DNA of 51,067 bases from Bacteroidales bacterium (GTDB lineage Bacteria; Bacteroidota; Bacteroidia; Bacteroidales; UBA932), in assembly GCA_012510445.1 (NCBI GenBank), contig JAAZIA010000018.1:1-51067 (forward strand). Direction: 5' to 3'. The notes beneath the pieces are model-generated. The model made no database searches. It saw nothing but the letters and a program-made list of their open reading frames with translations, and was not told where the DNA came from. Below, piece after piece: positions 26,018 through 34,071 of the stretch (the stretch's first letter is position 1; every line of letters starts with the position of its first letter). A program made the position numbers and the translations under genes.

Positions 26018-26431
26018 ATGGCCATAAAAAGAAATACAAAAATTCAGGCCACCTTTACTATGGCCTCTATGACAGACATTGTGTTTCTGTTGCTCATATT
26101 TTTTCTGGTAACCTCAACGCTTATCAATCCCAACGCGCTTAAATTGTTACTTCCCAAGAGTACTAATCAAATTTCTGACAAGGGACAAGTTAGTATTTCC
26201 ATTAAGCATTACCAGCAAGCCGGAATTTTTTCTTACCATATCAACGGAAACCACAACGCCGTTCCTTTTAATGAAATTGAATCTCGCATTCAGGAAATCC
26301 TGCATGACACCAGCGATCCCACCGTTTCTTTGTACGTAGACAAATCTGTTCCTATGGAACAAGTAGTCCAAGTTATGAATATAGCAAAGCGTAACCAATA
26401 CAAAATAGTATTGGCTACTTCGCCTGAATAA
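26018..26431 (+). CDS. ExbD/TolR biopolymer transport protein
   Basis: A 137-residue protein with one N-terminal helix (about 19-37) and a periplasmic domain. The conserved proton-carrying aspartate is Asp20 at the start of the helix (MASMTDIVFLLLIFFLV). The C-terminal part (EIESRIQEIL, TVSLYVDKSVPMEQVVQVMNIA) is the usual ExbD/TolR fold. It begins 6 bases after the tolQ-like stop and works with that subunit as the stator. Confidence 0.94.
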   Translation: MAIKRNTKIQATFTMASMTDIVFLLLIFFLVTSTLINPNALKLLLPKSTNQISDKGQVSISIKHYQQAGIFSYHINGNHNAVPFNEIESRIQEILHDTSDPTVSLYVDKSVPMEQVVQVMNIAKRNQYKIVLATSPE

Positions 26432-26451
26432 AAGAAGGATATTTTAAAGTC

Positions 26452-27204
26452 ATGTTTGAAAACCGGGGAAATAAAACAGGTCTTCTGCTTACTGTAGCAT
26501 TTCATCTGCTGCTGGGTACTGTTTTGATGTTTTCCGGGATGCGATTTTCTCCGTCAAACAATCCGGATCCGTTACAGATTGAAATTGAACTGGAAGAAGA
26601 ACGCCCACCCCGGCCTATAAGGTTGCTTGCAGAACACGGTACGGCTCCCAGGTCTCCCCAGCCCGTTCCGGAAGAAGAGCCCCAATTCGTACAACAAGCT
26701 GTTGTGCCGGAAGAAATGCCGGGTGAACAGCGTACTACTGAAAGTACCCCCGGTGACCAAGGAGAGGTAGAGATTCAAGATCCCGACCCTCCGGCCATCA
26801 ACGAACGAGCTTTGTTCCGCAGCCGAGATACCGATACACTTAGGGCAGAGCAGACAGGGATCACAACTTTCCCCACACGACAAGCCGGACATGCAGCCGG
26901 AAATACAGAGGTGGGGGACCCGTCCGGGCAACCTACTGCCCAATTGGAAGGGCGTACCGTTGTTGGAAAGCTGCCTTTGCCGGAATATGCAGAAAATCTT
27001 TCGGGGAGGGTAGTTGTGAGGATTCTGGTAGACACATACGGAACCGTAACTTCTGCTACACCGGGAATGGAAGGTACGACCGTGCAAAACAGAACACTCT
27101 GGGAAGCTGCCAGAAAAGCAGCCTTACAAGCCCGCTTTAATGTAAGTGGTACAGCTCCGGTAGTTCAGGAAGGGAAAATCACTTATGTATTCACCTTAAA
27201 ATAG
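26452..27204 (+). CDS. TonB/TolA-like energy transducer
   Basis: A 250-residue protein with an N-terminal helix (about 9-29), a Pro/Glu/Gln-rich periplasmic stretch (45-160) and a C-terminal TonB-like domain (about 168-250: LPEYAENLSGRVVVRILVD). This is the TonB layout, and the two genes before it encode the matching motor. It should carry energy to outer-membrane receptors or another envelope structure. It could equally be a TolA-like component, but no tolB or pal is nearby. The stop TAG lies inside a 14-base palindrome shared with the stop of the convergent permease gene. Confidence 0.88.
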   Translation: MFENRGNKTGLLLTVAFHLLLGTVLMFSGMRFSPSNNPDPLQIEIELEEERPPRPIRLLAEHGTAPRSPQPVPEEEPQFVQQAVVPEEMPGEQRTTESTPGDQGEVEIQDPDPPAINERALFRSRDTDTLRAEQTGITTFPTRQAGHAAGNTEVGDPSGQPTAQLEGRTVVGKLPLPEYAENLSGRVVVRILVDTYGTVTSATPGMEGTTVQNRTLWEAARKAALQARFNVSGTAPVVQEGKITYVFTLK

Positions 27205-27208
27205 AGCT

Positions 27209-28468
27209 CTATTCGTAACGCAGAGCTTCAATGGGATCCAACTTACTGGCACGGACTGCCGGTATATAGCCCGATAGAATACTCACCACAAAACAGACGG
27301 TAACACCCAGCAACATCCATAGCCAAGGTATTATAAAAGCCGTTTTCATTCCTAAGGAGGTTAGGTTACCTGCAAAGATACCCAACAAAATACCTCCAAT
27401 CCCTCCCAACTGTCCAATAACAATAGCTTCAAACAAAAACTGCTGCTTAATCACTTTAGAGGAAGCTCCCATGGCTTTTCTGGTACCTATTTCCCGTGTA
27501 CGTTCATTTACAGAAACCAGCATGATATTCATCAAGCCTACTGCTGCGCCCAGCAACGTGATGAAACCAATAATAATGGCAGCAATGGTAACAATCCTCA
27601 TGGTTTCCATGGATCGCTCCAACATATCGTCGCTGCGGTCAATCCTGAAATCTGTCTGATCCGAGGGAGAAAGCCTTCTTACAGTTCTAAAATGGATTTC
27701 TGCTTCTTCATACGCGTTTTGGCTATTTTCTCCCGGAACCGGCTGAACTTTTATTTGAAAATTCATGTTTTCTCCACCGTACGCACTACGCGCATTACCT
27801 AAAGGAATGAAAATTTGTTTATCTACTCCACCTCCAAAGGAAGCGCCTTGGGAACGAAGCACACCAATTACCTGATAACGTCTGCCTTCCACACTTATAA
27901 ATTCACCTATCGGATCTTTTCCTCCAAAAAGAGGGAGCAAACCATCCCCAATGATGGTAACGAACCCCGAAGATCCCATTTCAAATTGTGAAAAAGTACG
28001 TCCGGCGAAGAGATCCAATGCATTCACAGGAAAATAATCGGGATTTACCCCCATCACTGTGATATCAGGATTCGTTTTTTCAGAGCCGTAACTCACCTCC
28101 AGCATACTGCGCGCCGTTGCATATACGGCTATTTTTGAGGGTACTGGATAGGCATCCATAAATGCCATGGCCTGCCGGTATGTAATATGAGGTTGATTGC
28201 GCACCCTCCTCCTTGTCTCTGTAGATTGCCCTCTGAGGGATTTGGAACGGATGGTAATGGTACTAGCCCCCATTCGATCAAAACTATCTGTAACAGAGCC
28301 TTTTATGGCATCTATGGCCGTAAGGATACCTACCAACGCCATAATGCCTACTGCAATCATTAAAATGGTCAGCACAGAGCGTAGTTTATTAGTTCTAACA
28401 GCAGTCAGAGAAACATTTAAATTTTCACGAAGTAAAGGAGATACTCTAAAAAAGGGAGGACGCTTCAT
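27209..28468 (-). CDS. MacB/FtsX-type ABC transporter permease
   Basis: A 419-residue membrane protein with one N-terminal helix (about 30-52), a large periplasmic MacB_PCD-type domain (about 53-285) and three C-terminal helices (about 292-318, 345-370, 380-405) forming an FtsX domain. NERTREIGTRKAMGAS, between the second and third helices, is the conserved coupling segment. Such permeases use ATP to drive mechanical movement of periplasmic parts, for example for lipoprotein or peptide export. No ATP-binding subunit or membrane fusion protein is adjacent, so its ATPase must be encoded elsewhere. A TAATATTG close to the -7 consensus lies just upstream. Confidence 0.92.
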   Translation of the reverse strand: MKRPPFFRVSPLLRENLNVSLTAVRTNKLRSVLTILMIAVGIMALVGILTAIDAIKGSVTDSFDRMGASTITIRSKSLRGQSTETRRRVRNQPHITYRQAMAFMDAYPVPSKIAVYATARSMLEVSYGSEKTNPDITVMGVNPDYFPVNALDLFAGRTFSQFEMGSSGFVTIIGDGLLPLFGGKDPIGEFISVEGRRYQVIGVLRSQGASFGGGVDKQIFIPLGNARSAYGGENMNFQIKVQPVPGENSQNAYEEAEIHFRTVRRLSPSDQTDFRIDRSDDMLERSMETMRIVTIAAIIIGFITLLGAAVGLMNIMLVSVNERTREIGTRKAMGASSKVIKQQFLFEAIVIGQLGGIGGILLGIFAGNLTSLGMKTAFIIPWLWMLLGVTVCFVVSILSGYIPAVRASKLDPIEALRYE

Positions 28469-28492
28469 AATGCAATATTAAGAAATTTCACG

Positions 28493-28500
28493 TACATTTG
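28493..28500 (+). promoter_or_regulatory. -7 promoter element for the rluB-like gene and era
   Basis: TACATTTG matches TAnnTTTG exactly, 19 bases before the ATG at 28520. Confidence 0.5.
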
Positions 28501-28519
28501 TTGCTCATAAACAATAAAA

Positions 28520-29479
28520 ATGCAGACAAATAAGAATTCCGGCAGAAAGGGACCCGAAGGACGCCCAAGGCGTAAGCGTATTGCGGTGTCTAACAGGAAG
28601 GAATCAGACCAAGACAGACCACGCCGTGAAGGCGGTTACAGTAAGCCTCGCCACGAAGGCAGATACGGCAAACCTCGTCATAAAGACGACTCCGACAGGC
28701 CACGTTCGCGAGGCACAGCTCCCAGGAAAAGGTCGGCACCGCAGCCTAAACAACCCAAAATTCAAGGAGAAATAAGACTCAATAGGTTTATTGCCAACTC
28801 TGGGCTTTGTTCGCGAAGAGAAGCCGATGTTTTTATAGAAACAGGACTCGTATCTGTGAACGGAAAAACAGAGACACGTCTTGGGGTAAAAGTAACTGCC
28901 TCTGATGACGTACGTGTAAACGGCCGTCGTATAAAACCGGAAGTCAAAGCCTATCTGATCATGAACAAACCCAAAGGGTTTGTAACTACCATGAAAGACA
29001 AGCACGCAGAAAAAACGGTTATGGACCTTATTGCAGGACAGTGTGAACAACGTGTTTACCCGGTAGGCCGGCTGGATAAAAATACCATGGGCGTTCTTTT
29101 ATTTACGAACGACGGAGAACTTGCAGAGAAACTTACGCATCCTTCTTACGACAAGAAAAAGATTTATCAGGTGAAGCTGGATAAAAATCTAAAAAAAGAA
29201 GATATGGACAAATTGGTAAGAGGAGTAGAGCTGGAAGATGGCTTTATGCAGGTAGATATGATTTCATACTTGAACAACGATAAAAAAGAAGTTGGAGTGG
29301 AAATTCACTCGGGAAAAAACAGGATAGTACACCGCCTTTTTGATTCGTTGGATTATAAGGTAAAAAAACTAGACCGTGTTTATTTTGCCGGACTTACAAA
29401 AAAGGGCTTGGAACGCGGGCAGTGGCGATTCTTAACTCCGGAAGAAGTAAGCAGGTTAAAAACAGGTTTCTATCAATAA
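28520..29479 (+). CDS. RsuA/RluB-family rRNA pseudouridine synthase with a basic N-terminal tail
   Basis: A 319-residue pseudouridine synthase. The S4 RNA-binding domain spans about 83-138 (IRLNRFIANSGLCSRREAD), and the catalytic domain follows, with the active-site aspartate at 186 in VGRLDKNTMGVLLFTNDGE. It is closest in pattern to RluB/RluE/RsuA, so the target is probably a 23S or 16S rRNA uridine. The first 80 residues are a disordered, Arg/Lys/Gly-rich tail with imperfect repeats (GGYSKPRHEGRYGKPRH), likely an added RNA-binding extension. era follows after 3 bases. Confidence 0.92.
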   Translation: MQTNKNSGRKGPEGRPRRKRIAVSNRKESDQDRPRREGGYSKPRHEGRYGKPRHKDDSDRPRSRGTAPRKRSAPQPKQPKIQGEIRLNRFIANSGLCSRREADVFIETGLVSVNGKTETRLGVKVTASDDVRVNGRRIKPEVKAYLIMNKPKGFVTTMKDKHAEKTVMDLIAGQCEQRVYPVGRLDKNTMGVLLFTNDGELAEKLTHPSYDKKKIYQVKLDKNLKKEDMDKLVRGVELEDGFMQVDMISYLNNDKKEVGVEIHSGKNRIVHRLFDSLDYKVKKLDRVYFAGLTKKGLERGQWRFLTPEEVSRLKTGFYQ

Positions 29480-29482
29480 CCT

Positions 29483-30379
29483 ATGAAAGACTCCCAGAAA
29501 ACAAACGTACATAAAGCAGGATTTGTCAACATTATAGGAAACCCTAATGTGGGTAAATCCACGCTCATGAACGCCTTGGTTGGTGAAAAACTTTCCATCA
29601 TTACCTCTAAAGCACAAACCACTCGTCACCGTATTATGGGTATTGTAAACGGTCCCGATTACCAGATTGTGTATTCAGACACTCCCGGTATCATACGTCC
29701 ACACTACCTGCTACAAAAAAACATGATGCAATTTGTAGATACGGCCATGACAGATGCAGACATCATCCTGTACGTTACAGACGTTGTAGAAAAACTAGAC
29801 AAAAACCCGGAATACATAGAGAAGCTGGAGCGCATAGAGGTTCCTGTCCTTATAGCTTTGAACAAAATTGACAAAAGCTCCCGAGAAGAAGTGTTGACCC
29901 TACTGTCTCAATGGCAGGCCTTGCTACCCGGTGCACAAGTTTTTCCCGTAAGTGCATTGGAAGGTTTTAACTTAGACTCGCTTTTGCTCCATATCCTGGA
30001 AAACCTACCTGCAAGTCCTCCCTGGTTTGATAAAGAACAGTTGACTGACAGAAGCCTCCGCTTCTTTGCTTCAGAAATTATCCGGGAAAAAATCTTCAGT
30101 AACTACTCTCAGGAAATACCTTACTGTACAGAAGTAGAAGTGGAAGCATTTAAAGAAACAGAAGAAAGGTATAATATACGGGCCATTATATATGTAATGC
30201 GCGATTCGCAAAAAGGTATCCTTATAGGTAATCAGGGCAAAGCCCTCAAAAAAACAGGAACACAGGCCCGCTTAGATATGGAAGATTTTTTTCAAAAGAA
30301 AGTGTATCTTGAATTATTTGTCAAGGTCTTGCCCAACTGGAGGGAGAACAGAAGCAGACTCCGTCAGTTTGGCTACTGA
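29483..30379 (+). CDS. era: GTPase Era
   Basis: Era (298 residues) is an essential GTPase in 30S ribosome assembly that binds the 3' end of 16S rRNA. G1 is GNPNVGKS at 19-26, G3 DTPG at 66-69 and G4 NKID at 127-130. The C-terminal KH domain holds GILIGNQGKALKKTGTQAR (about 243-261) and ends in the usual NWREN-x-LRQFGY. The ctpA-like gene on the other strand overlaps its last 66 bases, so the entire C-terminal end of the KH domain is read on both strands. Confidence 0.97.
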   Translation: MKDSQKTNVHKAGFVNIIGNPNVGKSTLMNALVGEKLSIITSKAQTTRHRIMGIVNGPDYQIVYSDTPGIIRPHYLLQKNMMQFVDTAMTDADIILYVTDVVEKLDKNPEYIEKLERIEVPVLIALNKIDKSSREEVLTLLSQWQALLPGAQVFPVSALEGFNLDSLLLHILENLPASPPWFDKEQLTDRSLRFFASEIIREKIFSNYSQEIPYCTEVEVEAFKETEERYNIRAIIYVMRDSQKGILIGNQGKALKKTGTQARLDMEDFFQKKVYLELFVKVLPNWRENRSRLRQFGY

Positions 30380-31990
30380 TTCCTCTTCCATAATTTGTAA
30401 AGCTTTTTCCAACACGTTATCAATCCTGCCCAAGTAAGGATAATACCCTCTGTCTTCCAAGTATGTATTCCTTCCTATATACGCTTTGATCTGCGTTAAG
30501 ATGATGTCACCGCACTCTTCCCATTCTTTTTTCACCGGCTGTATGCCTTGCTTGCGAATGTAGGTCAAAAATTCCGGTTCCGGTTTATGTATTTCAAAAA
30601 ACTGTTCCAGATCTTCAAATTGATCTATGGCAGACAATTCTTTTCTGTTGCGGTCTGCAAACTCCATACTAAAGCGGATAGGTAGGTTCTGCCTTGACAA
30701 ACGTAAATACAAGTCATTTACCTTAGTTGTATCTAAGGGAACAAACACATCTGGGATTATGCCTCCTCCCCCGTAGAGTATTTTTCCTGCAGGAGTTACA
30801 AAGCGTAACGAGTCGTTCTTAGGTATGGAGTCTTCCTGCAATAGCTCTCCGTGCCTATACCTATCCAACAAATCAAAGGCGTACTCCCGAGAACTGTTCC
30901 CATAAGGTTTCTGAATGGACCTGCCCAAAGGAGTATAAAAGCGAGCTACGGTAAGCCTAAGCCCGGAATTATCAGAGAAATAAACGGGTTCCTGGACCAA
31001 TCCTTTTCCGTAAGACCGCCTGCCAATAATGGTTCCCCTGTCGTTGTCCTGTAAAGCTCCTGCCATAATTTCAGAAGACGAGGCCGATGATTCGTTAATG
31101 AGAAGTGCCAATGGCATGTTGTAGCAAAAACCTCTCTTACGGGTATAGAAGTCTTGCCTTTTTCTATGTACCCCTTCCGTATATACCACTAATTTATTTT
31201 CGTCTAAAAACTCCCCGGTAATTTTGAGCGCTTGATCTAAGTAACCGCCTGTATTGTCACGCAAATCAAAAATCAACTGTTTCATCCCTGACTTCATTAG
31301 ATTGGCAAGTGCTCCCAGAATTTCTGTATAGCTGGTCATAGAGAAACGGGACAGTTTAATATAACCTGTCTGAGGAGTTACCATATACGCTACATCTACG
31401 CTGTTAACCGGAATTTTATCCCGGGTTATTGTAAACAGAATAAGGTCTTTTTCTCCGTATCGTTTTACTCCTACCTCTACTTGTGTCCCCTTAGGCCCCT
31501 TAAGAAGTCTAACTATAGAATCTTGAGGCATTTGAACACCGGCCACCGTTTGCTCTCCTACCTGAATGATTTTATCACCGGCCTGTAAGCCCATTTTTTC
31601 AGAAGGACCGCCAACTACTACATTAATGACCGTTGCTGTATCGTTAGGTACATTAAAGACTATGCCAATCCCCTCAATATTTCCTTGCAGTTCTTCATCT
31701 GCCGTTCGCAATTCTTCAGGAGGTAAATAAAGGGAGTGTGGATCCAGCTCTTCCATAATGGCCGGAAGCGTTTTTTCAATAAAGGCTGCAACGTCTACAG
31801 AGTCAACATAGTTATGCTGGATTTGATTTAAAATAAGTTCCAACTTAGTCCATTCCCTGCTTAAATATCCTTTCCCCGGTTTGTTTCTGTTTCTATAGCT
31901 GTTCAGCCTCAAACCTACAGAAATAAGAATAGCACAAAGTACCACCAACACCACAATTCCGGCTTTCCGGATTCCACGCTGTTCTTCCAT
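30314..31990 (-). CDS. S41 family C-terminal processing protease (CtpA/Prc type)
   Basis: A 558-residue periplasmic protease anchored by an N-terminal helix (about 9-28). It has a helical lead-in, a PDZ domain (about 95-185) and the S41 catalytic domain. The Ser-Lys dyad is Ser304 (ESSASSSE) and Lys329 (SYGKG), 25 residues apart as in characterised C-terminal processing proteases. The extra C-terminal 150 residues are helical. It probably trims or degrades envelope proteins. It is the last gene of a six-gene minus-strand run, 7 bases after the dCMP deaminase, and overlaps era by 66 bases. Confidence 0.94.
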   Translation of the reverse strand: MEEQRGIRKAGIVVLVVLCAILISVGLRLNSYRNRNKPGKGYLSREWTKLELILNQIQHNYVDSVDVAAFIEKTLPAIMEELDPHSLYLPPEELRTADEELQGNIEGIGIVFNVPNDTATVINVVVGGPSEKMGLQAGDKIIQVGEQTVAGVQMPQDSIVRLLKGPKGTQVEVGVKRYGEKDLILFTITRDKIPVNSVDVAYMVTPQTGYIKLSRFSMTSYTEILGALANLMKSGMKQLIFDLRDNTGGYLDQALKITGEFLDENKLVVYTEGVHRKRQDFYTRKRGFCYNMPLALLINESSASSSEIMAGALQDNDRGTIIGRRSYGKGLVQEPVYFSDNSGLRLTVARFYTPLGRSIQKPYGNSSREYAFDLLDRYRHGELLQEDSIPKNDSLRFVTPAGKILYGGGGIIPDVFVPLDTTKVNDLYLRLSRQNLPIRFSMEFADRNRKELSAIDQFEDLEQFFEIHKPEPEFLTYIRKQGIQPVKKEWEECGDIILTQIKAYIGRNTYLEDRGYYPYLGRIDNVLEKALQIMEEESVAKLTESASVLPPVGQDLDK

Positions 31991-31997
31991 AATTAAT

Positions 31998-32408
31998 TCA
32001 ATATTTAACTACCTGAATACCGGCTTTTTTTAACAACTCAATTCCGTCTTGCAACCTGTATTCATCGCTGTACACCACCCGAACAATTCCTGACTGGATA
32101 ATCAATTTTGCGCACTCAATACAAGGTGAAGCCGTAATGTATATAGTAGCCCCTTCGCTGCTGTTGTTACTGCGGGCTACTTTAGTAATGGCGTTTGCTT
32201 CTGCGTGAAGCACATAAGGTTTGCTTGCTCCGTTTTCGTCTTCACAAACGTTTTCGAAACCTCGCGGAGTCCCGTTGTACCCATCAGAAATGATCATCCT
32301 GTCTTTGACCATCAGGGCTCCTACTTTTCTTCTTATACAATATGAATTTTGCGCCCATATACGGGCCATCTCCAAATAGTGGAGGTCAAACTGGGTCTGT
32401 TTATCCAT
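31998..32408 (-). CDS. dCMP deaminase (ComEB type)
   Basis: A 136-residue zinc enzyme that deaminates dCMP to dUMP for thymidylate synthesis. The zinc/proton-relay motif HAEANAI has His68 and Glu70, and the PCIEC motif supplies Cys96 and Cys99. The start RIWAQNSYCIRRKVGALMV and the SDGYNGTPRGF block are typical of the dCMP/ComEB branch rather than cytidine deaminase or TadA. The ATG at 32408 overlaps the preceding ligase stop by 8 bases; the frame extends 14 codons further, but into that gene. Confidence 0.93.
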   Translation of the reverse strand: MDKQTQFDLHYLEMARIWAQNSYCIRRKVGALMVKDRMIISDGYNGTPRGFENVCEDENGASKPYVLHAEANAITKVARSNNSSEGATIYITASPCIECAKLIIQSGIVRVVYSDEYRLQDGIELLKKAGIQVVKY

Positions 32409-34071
32409 TATACAGGAAACGTTTGATACTTCTTTTTGGGGTTTTCTCAAATTCTTCCGGAACTATCCTGATTTTTGCTATCTGGCAGTATTTGGGCAAT
32501 TCTAAATTGATTTGTTCACGTAAAGATTCCATGGTGGTTTCCATAACCGTATCGGGCAATCCATTGGCAGCCGCTTTTTCAAAATCGGGATAAATAAGTG
32601 CTACCAGCTTCTCGTCTTCCATAATCACCAAACTTTCGTTAACGTAAGCCATGTTATTGATAGAGCTTTCAATCTCTTCCGGGTAAATATTCTGTCCACT
32701 GGGCCCCAGGATCATGGTTTTAGAACGGCCTTTAATGAACAGGTTGCCGTTTTTATCTACGGTGCCCATATCTCCTGTTTTCAGCCATCCGTCTTCTGTA
32801 AACGTTTGCTTGGTAGCTTCCGGATTTTTATAATATCCTAACATCACGTTATCGCCTTTCAGCTGAATGTCACCGGGGATATTTATAGGATCCGGGGACT
32901 CAATACGTATTTCCATACGCGGTGCAGCTTTTCCGCATGAAAAAAGAGGTCTTTCGCTCCAGGGAGAATAAGACACAATGGGGCCACACTCGGTAAGCCC
33001 GTACCCTACCGTGAATGCCAGGCGTATTTTTTTCAGAAACGGTTCTACCTCATGGTTCAAAGGAGCTCCGCCAATAATGATTTCCAAGAACTCTCCTCCA
33101 AAAGCATTTACCAATTCATCGTGTATACGCCTTTTAATTTTTTGGTCTATAAAAGGCATTCGAAGCATTACCTTAATAGAAGGCCTCTTAAGAAGCGGCA
33201 GTAGCTTTTGTTTATAGATTTTTTCTATAATCATGGGAACAGCTATGATCACCTTAGGTTTCACGTCTTGAAAAGCCTCTGCGATAACTTTTGGTGAAGG
33301 GACACGAGTAAGAAAATGTACATGAGCTCCGCTAGTCATTTCAAATAACAATTCAAACATCAGTCCGTACATATGGGCAGAAGGAAGCATAGATACCACC
33401 TTGGCTCCGTTACTAACCTGCGGTAATACTTCCCACCCAAAAAGGATGTTGGACAGCAAGGAACGATAAGGCAGCATAACTCCTTTCGAAAAGCCGGTAG
33501 TTCCGCTTGTGTAATTGATAAGAGCCAGTTCTTCTGGTTGGTCCTTAAAATAACTGATATCTTCCGGCTTCATACCGTCCCGGTACAATTCTCTAAAGAT
33601 CTTGTCAAGGTTTTTACGAATGTTAATGATTTCTTTGTCCGGCGTGTACAGAATATCAAAATTATTTAATCCTACAATGGCCTCTAAGTTAGGCATTTCA
33701 GCTTCGTTCAAACTTTCCCACACTTGTTCTCCCACAAAGAAAATACGCGAGTCTGAGTGATTTACCAGATGCTGTATATTGCCCGGTTTAAATTCATGCA
33801 AGATAGGAACTATGACAGCCCCATAAGTAACAGATGCCAAAAAAGCTATAGCCCAGTTGGCCTGATTTCTTCCACATAATGCTACTTTATCGCCTTTTTT
33901 TAATCCGCATAATTCAAACCCCATATGGATGGTACGGATACGAACTGCCACGTCTCTATAATAAAACGTATCACCTTTAAAATCTGTGAGCGCTTTGAAG
34001 TCCCAATATTTTTTAAAGCTCTTTTCAAAAAGTTCATTCAGGGACTTTGTTTTCAAAATGTCCTGATTCAT
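32401..34071 (-). CDS. Long-chain fatty acid-CoA ligase (AMP-binding enzyme)
   Basis: A 556-residue adenylate-forming enzyme. The AMP-binding signature INYTSGTTGFSKGVMLPYR is near 192-210, GYGLTECGPIVSYSP is the A5 motif, and KTGDMG with VDKNGNLFIKGRSKTMIL marks the hinge. It probably activates long-chain fatty acids to acyl-CoA using ATP, on the inner face of the membrane; acyl-ACP ligase is an alternative. Its position after an MsbA-like exporter hints at membrane-lipid turnover. The start lies inside the exporter gene (38-base overlap) and its end overlaps the dCMP deaminase start by 8. Confidence 0.9.
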   Translation of the reverse strand: MNQDILKTKSLNELFEKSFKKYWDFKALTDFKGDTFYYRDVAVRIRTIHMGFELCGLKKGDKVALCGRNQANWAIAFLASVTYGAVIVPILHEFKPGNIQHLVNHSDSRIFFVGEQVWESLNEAEMPNLEAIVGLNNFDILYTPDKEIINIRKNLDKIFRELYRDGMKPEDISYFKDQPEELALINYTSGTTGFSKGVMLPYRSLLSNILFGWEVLPQVSNGAKVVSMLPSAHMYGLMFELLFEMTSGAHVHFLTRVPSPKVIAEAFQDVKPKVIIAVPMIIEKIYKQKLLPLLKRPSIKVMLRMPFIDQKIKRRIHDELVNAFGGEFLEIIIGGAPLNHEVEPFLKKIRLAFTVGYGLTECGPIVSYSPWSERPLFSCGKAAPRMEIRIESPDPINIPGDIQLKGDNVMLGYYKNPEATKQTFTEDGWLKTGDMGTVDKNGNLFIKGRSKTMILGPSGQNIYPEEIESSINNMAYVNESLVIMEDEKLVALIYPDFEKAAANGLPDTVMETTMESLREQINLELPKYCQIAKIRIVPEEFEKTPKRSIKRFLYNG

